64,000 nt of DNA, taken from positions 434,001 to 498,000 of the forward strand of contig MU400525.1 of the NCBI GenBank assembly GCA_022578965.1, read 5' to 3'. Below are positions 62,006 through 64,000 of the stretch, piece after piece (position 1 is the stretch's first letter; every line of letters begins with the position of its first letter). The DNA comes from Xylaria sp. FL1777. Its lineage: Eukaryota > Ascomycota > Sordariomycetes > Xylariales > Xylariaceae. Below the pieces are notes generated by a model. The model ran no database searches, was not told where the DNA came from, and saw only the letters and a list, made by a program, of their open reading frames with translations. Both the position numbers and the translations under genes were made by a program.

Positions 62006-62640
62006 ATGTTAAAACGTATTAAAAAAACTAACCGCTTATTTAAAACAAAGCAAAAACTTGTTTTTATTTCTTTTATCGATTTTATTAGCTATAAAATTAT
62101 GCTTTACTTTTGCTGCTTTAATTAGTTATTAATATATAAAATAATAAATAATATGTTTTATTGTTTTAAATGCATACGTACTAGTTGTTTTTATAACAAA
62201 TTAAAAGTTTTAATTAACTTAATTAATAATATAGTTTTTAAACATTGTTGTTTTAAAAAAAAAAAAAAGCAAGCAAAACAACAGCTATTTTTAGTTTAGA
62301 AAAAATTAAAACAAGCTTAAAATAGCTTTAATTTTGTTTTAAGCAAATTAGCTTAGCTTTATATATAAAAATATTTTTTAAAAGCAAAAAGTATTAAAAT
62401 AGTTTAATAAAAGCTTTAGTTTTTAAATAAACTAAATAAAATAAAACGCATTAAAAAAAAACAAAAAGCATTAGTAAAAAAGCAAAAACAATAAAAAAAG
62501 CAAACTAAAGCAGCACAAGCTGCTTTATTTAAGTTTAATTAAAATTTTTTAAGCGTTTTTCTTAAGGTTAACCTTTTTTTTTTAGTTTTAAGCAATTAAA
62601 GTATTAGCAGTAAAACTAACTTATAATTACTTTAGCAGTT
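62006..62640 (+). pseudogene. Antisense cysteine/lysine-rich frame of the Gypsy family, best copy (C)
   Basis: From ATG at 62006 the plus strand stays open for about 38 codons and then continues in the same frame with only scattered stops for roughly 200 codons. It shows a cysteine cluster (YCFKCIRTSCFYNK, then VFKHCCFKKKKKQ) followed by a lysine-rich, coiled-coil-like segment (KKTKSISKKAKTIKKA). It runs opposite to pol, between integrase and the 3' LTR. Small Cys-cluster plus coiled-coil proteins of this look are, from memory, common in filamentous fungal genomes near Gypsy elements. It is decayed here; the function is unknown and the 3' limit approximate. Confidence 0.5.
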
Positions 62641-64000
62641 TTTAAGTATTTTTTAGGTTTTTAAGTATTATTAGCATATAAATATTTTTTTTATTTAATA
62701 AAATATTTTAAGTTATTATTGTTTTAATAAAAATTTAGTATACTTTTAATTTTATAAACGTTTTAATTTGTTTTTATTTTTAGTTATATTTTAATAAATG
62801 TTTTAATAAGTGCTAGTTTTAGTAAAAAAATGTAAAAAATAAAGTAAATTTGTATATTTTTTAGTAATAATAGTTTATAATTAATAAATAAAATAACTTT
62901 TTTAATTTTAAAAAAGCTAAGTTTTTTAAATTTTAATTTATTGCTTAGTTGTTTTGTTTTAATTTAAAAAATATTAATGTTTATATTTTGTTTTTGTTGT
63001 AATAAGTAAACTTTGTTTTTTTTTTTAAAAGCTAGTTTTTTAGTTTGTTTTTTGTTATAATATATTAATATTTATTGTTATAAAAACTAAAAACATAATT
63101 ATAGTTTAGCTTGTAATATTTTAATTTTTGTTGCAATAGTTTTTGTTTAAAGTGCTATAATTAAAATAATAAGTGCTTTTATTAATGTTTTTTTTTGTTT
63201 TTTAATAGTTGCTTGCTGTTTATAAACAGCTTTATATAAAGATATATTTATATTTTTGTTTATTAATATATTATATAAAATCTATGCTATTAATAATAGT
63301 TTTATTTAATTGTTTTATTAATAGTTAATATAACTTTATAAATATTATTTTAATATTTAGTTTAGTTTTTTTGTTTATTTATTTGTTTATAAGTAATAAG
63401 CAGTTAAAAACTTTAGTTTAATATTAATAAGTTTAAAAAAACTAGTTTTAAACTTAAAAATAAACAATTTATTTTTGTTTAAAATAATTTTTTTTAGTAG
63501 TTTATGCTTGTTTAAATATTAGCATATAAAGACATATGCAAGTTGTTTAGCTATTATATCTCTTTTAAACAATAAAAAGTAAGCATACTTAATAAATCTA
63601 TTAATAATAACTTATATTTTATTGTATTATACTTTTATAACTAAGTTAATTAATAAAAATAATGCTATAATAAAATTTTAAGCAATAGTATGCTATACTT
63701 GTTTAAGTATTTATATAAGTTATAGCAGTTTATAAAGCTTATGTTAAGCTGCTTTAGCTTTATTATAAATATTGCACTTTTTTATAATAAATTTAACTAT
63801 GTTTTATAGTTTTAAAAAATCGTATTTTTTTTATAGTTGTTTAACTGTTTTTATTATTTTTTAGTGTTTATATAATAAGTATTCGTAAAATTCTTTAATA
63901 AACTTATTTTATAAAAATTTTAATAAATAAACTTTATATTTATATATTAGCTTATTATTTTTTGATTTTTTGTGTTTTTATAGTTATGCTAACTTTTTTA

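Larger units (their letters stand above)
61432..64000 (-). mobile_element. Gypsy element C, 3' half, continues beyond the window
   Basis: A 495-bp LTR at 61432-61926 (TGTAATAAACC to ATAACA, keeping the TG...CA ends) is followed by the purine-tract complement and then by internal sequence. The internal part parallels B from 57274 and A from about 49100 up to about 51120. It is inserted in element D. The integrase region is again broken by many stops. The 5' part of the element lies outside the window. Confidence 0.8.

Overview
This window is nuclear DNA of a filamentous ascomycete (Pezizomycotina, probably Sordariomycetes; the class is inferred). Genes carry short introns of about 50-180 nt with GTAWGT-type donors and CTAAC/CTGAC branch sites. 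The proteins are typical of this group: a SAM-RBD MAPKKK, a PX-domain sorting nexin 41, a GPI-anchored yapsin-type protease, a HET-domain relic and a fungal AMPK-type glycogen-binding protein. The right quarter is an extremely AT-rich array of decayed retrotransposons that looks like the result of repeat-induced point mutation (RIP). Exon models were built by hand from splice signals, reading phase and recognised family sequence; the frame arithmetic of each model closes.

Layout: 1-9073 is gene-poor and holds a MITE-like inverted repeat (7031-7277). 9074-11225 (+) is the glycogen-binding-domain protein. 13760-16935 (-) holds an unidentified small ORF and STE11. 16936-22984 is gene-poor with a 19-bp tandem repeat. 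22985-26550 (+) is a PH plus leucine-rich-repeat protein. 27089-28627 (-) is mitochondrial HTD2, divergent from DNA ligase I (29205-32124, +). 33258-34770 (-) is a yapsin-like aspartic protease, convergent with the ligase. 34771-40471 holds degenerate sequence including a broken HET gene. 40472-41451 (+) is a divergent V-ATPase proteolipid, convergent with SNX41 (41935-44073, -). 45098-46440 (-) is a triose-phosphate/nucleotide-sugar-type transporter. From about 48,080 to the end the base composition falls sharply into the AT-rich retroelement array.

The AT-rich array resolves into related Ty3/Gypsy elements. Element A is complete (48558-56296): two 519-bp LTRs, a TTAAG target duplication, and decayed reverse transcriptase and integrase readable on the minus strand. 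B is a 3' part with a 495-bp LTR (56779-60347). D, in reverse orientation, interrupts B (LTR 60348-60842). C interrupts D (LTR 61432-61926, running off the window). A 207-bp GC-normal insertion with a 5-bp duplication (58610-58816) sits inside B. Each copy also keeps traces of a small cysteine- and lysine-rich reading frame antisense to pol, between integrase and the 3' LTR.

The genes form no single pathway. They are housekeeping and signalling genes: mating/filamentation MAPK signalling (STE11), endosome sorting (SNX41), vacuolar acidification (V-ATPase c), DNA replication and repair (ligase), mitochondrial fatty acid synthesis (HTD2), wall-surface proteolysis (yapsin) and Golgi/organelle transport. 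No CRISPR array, rRNA or convincing tRNA gene was seen, and no wholly new multi-gene system. The most unusual items are the possible non-AUG mitochondrial leader of the ligase, the divergent V-ATPase c gene with a 13-nt exon, and the antisense frame of the Gypsy family.
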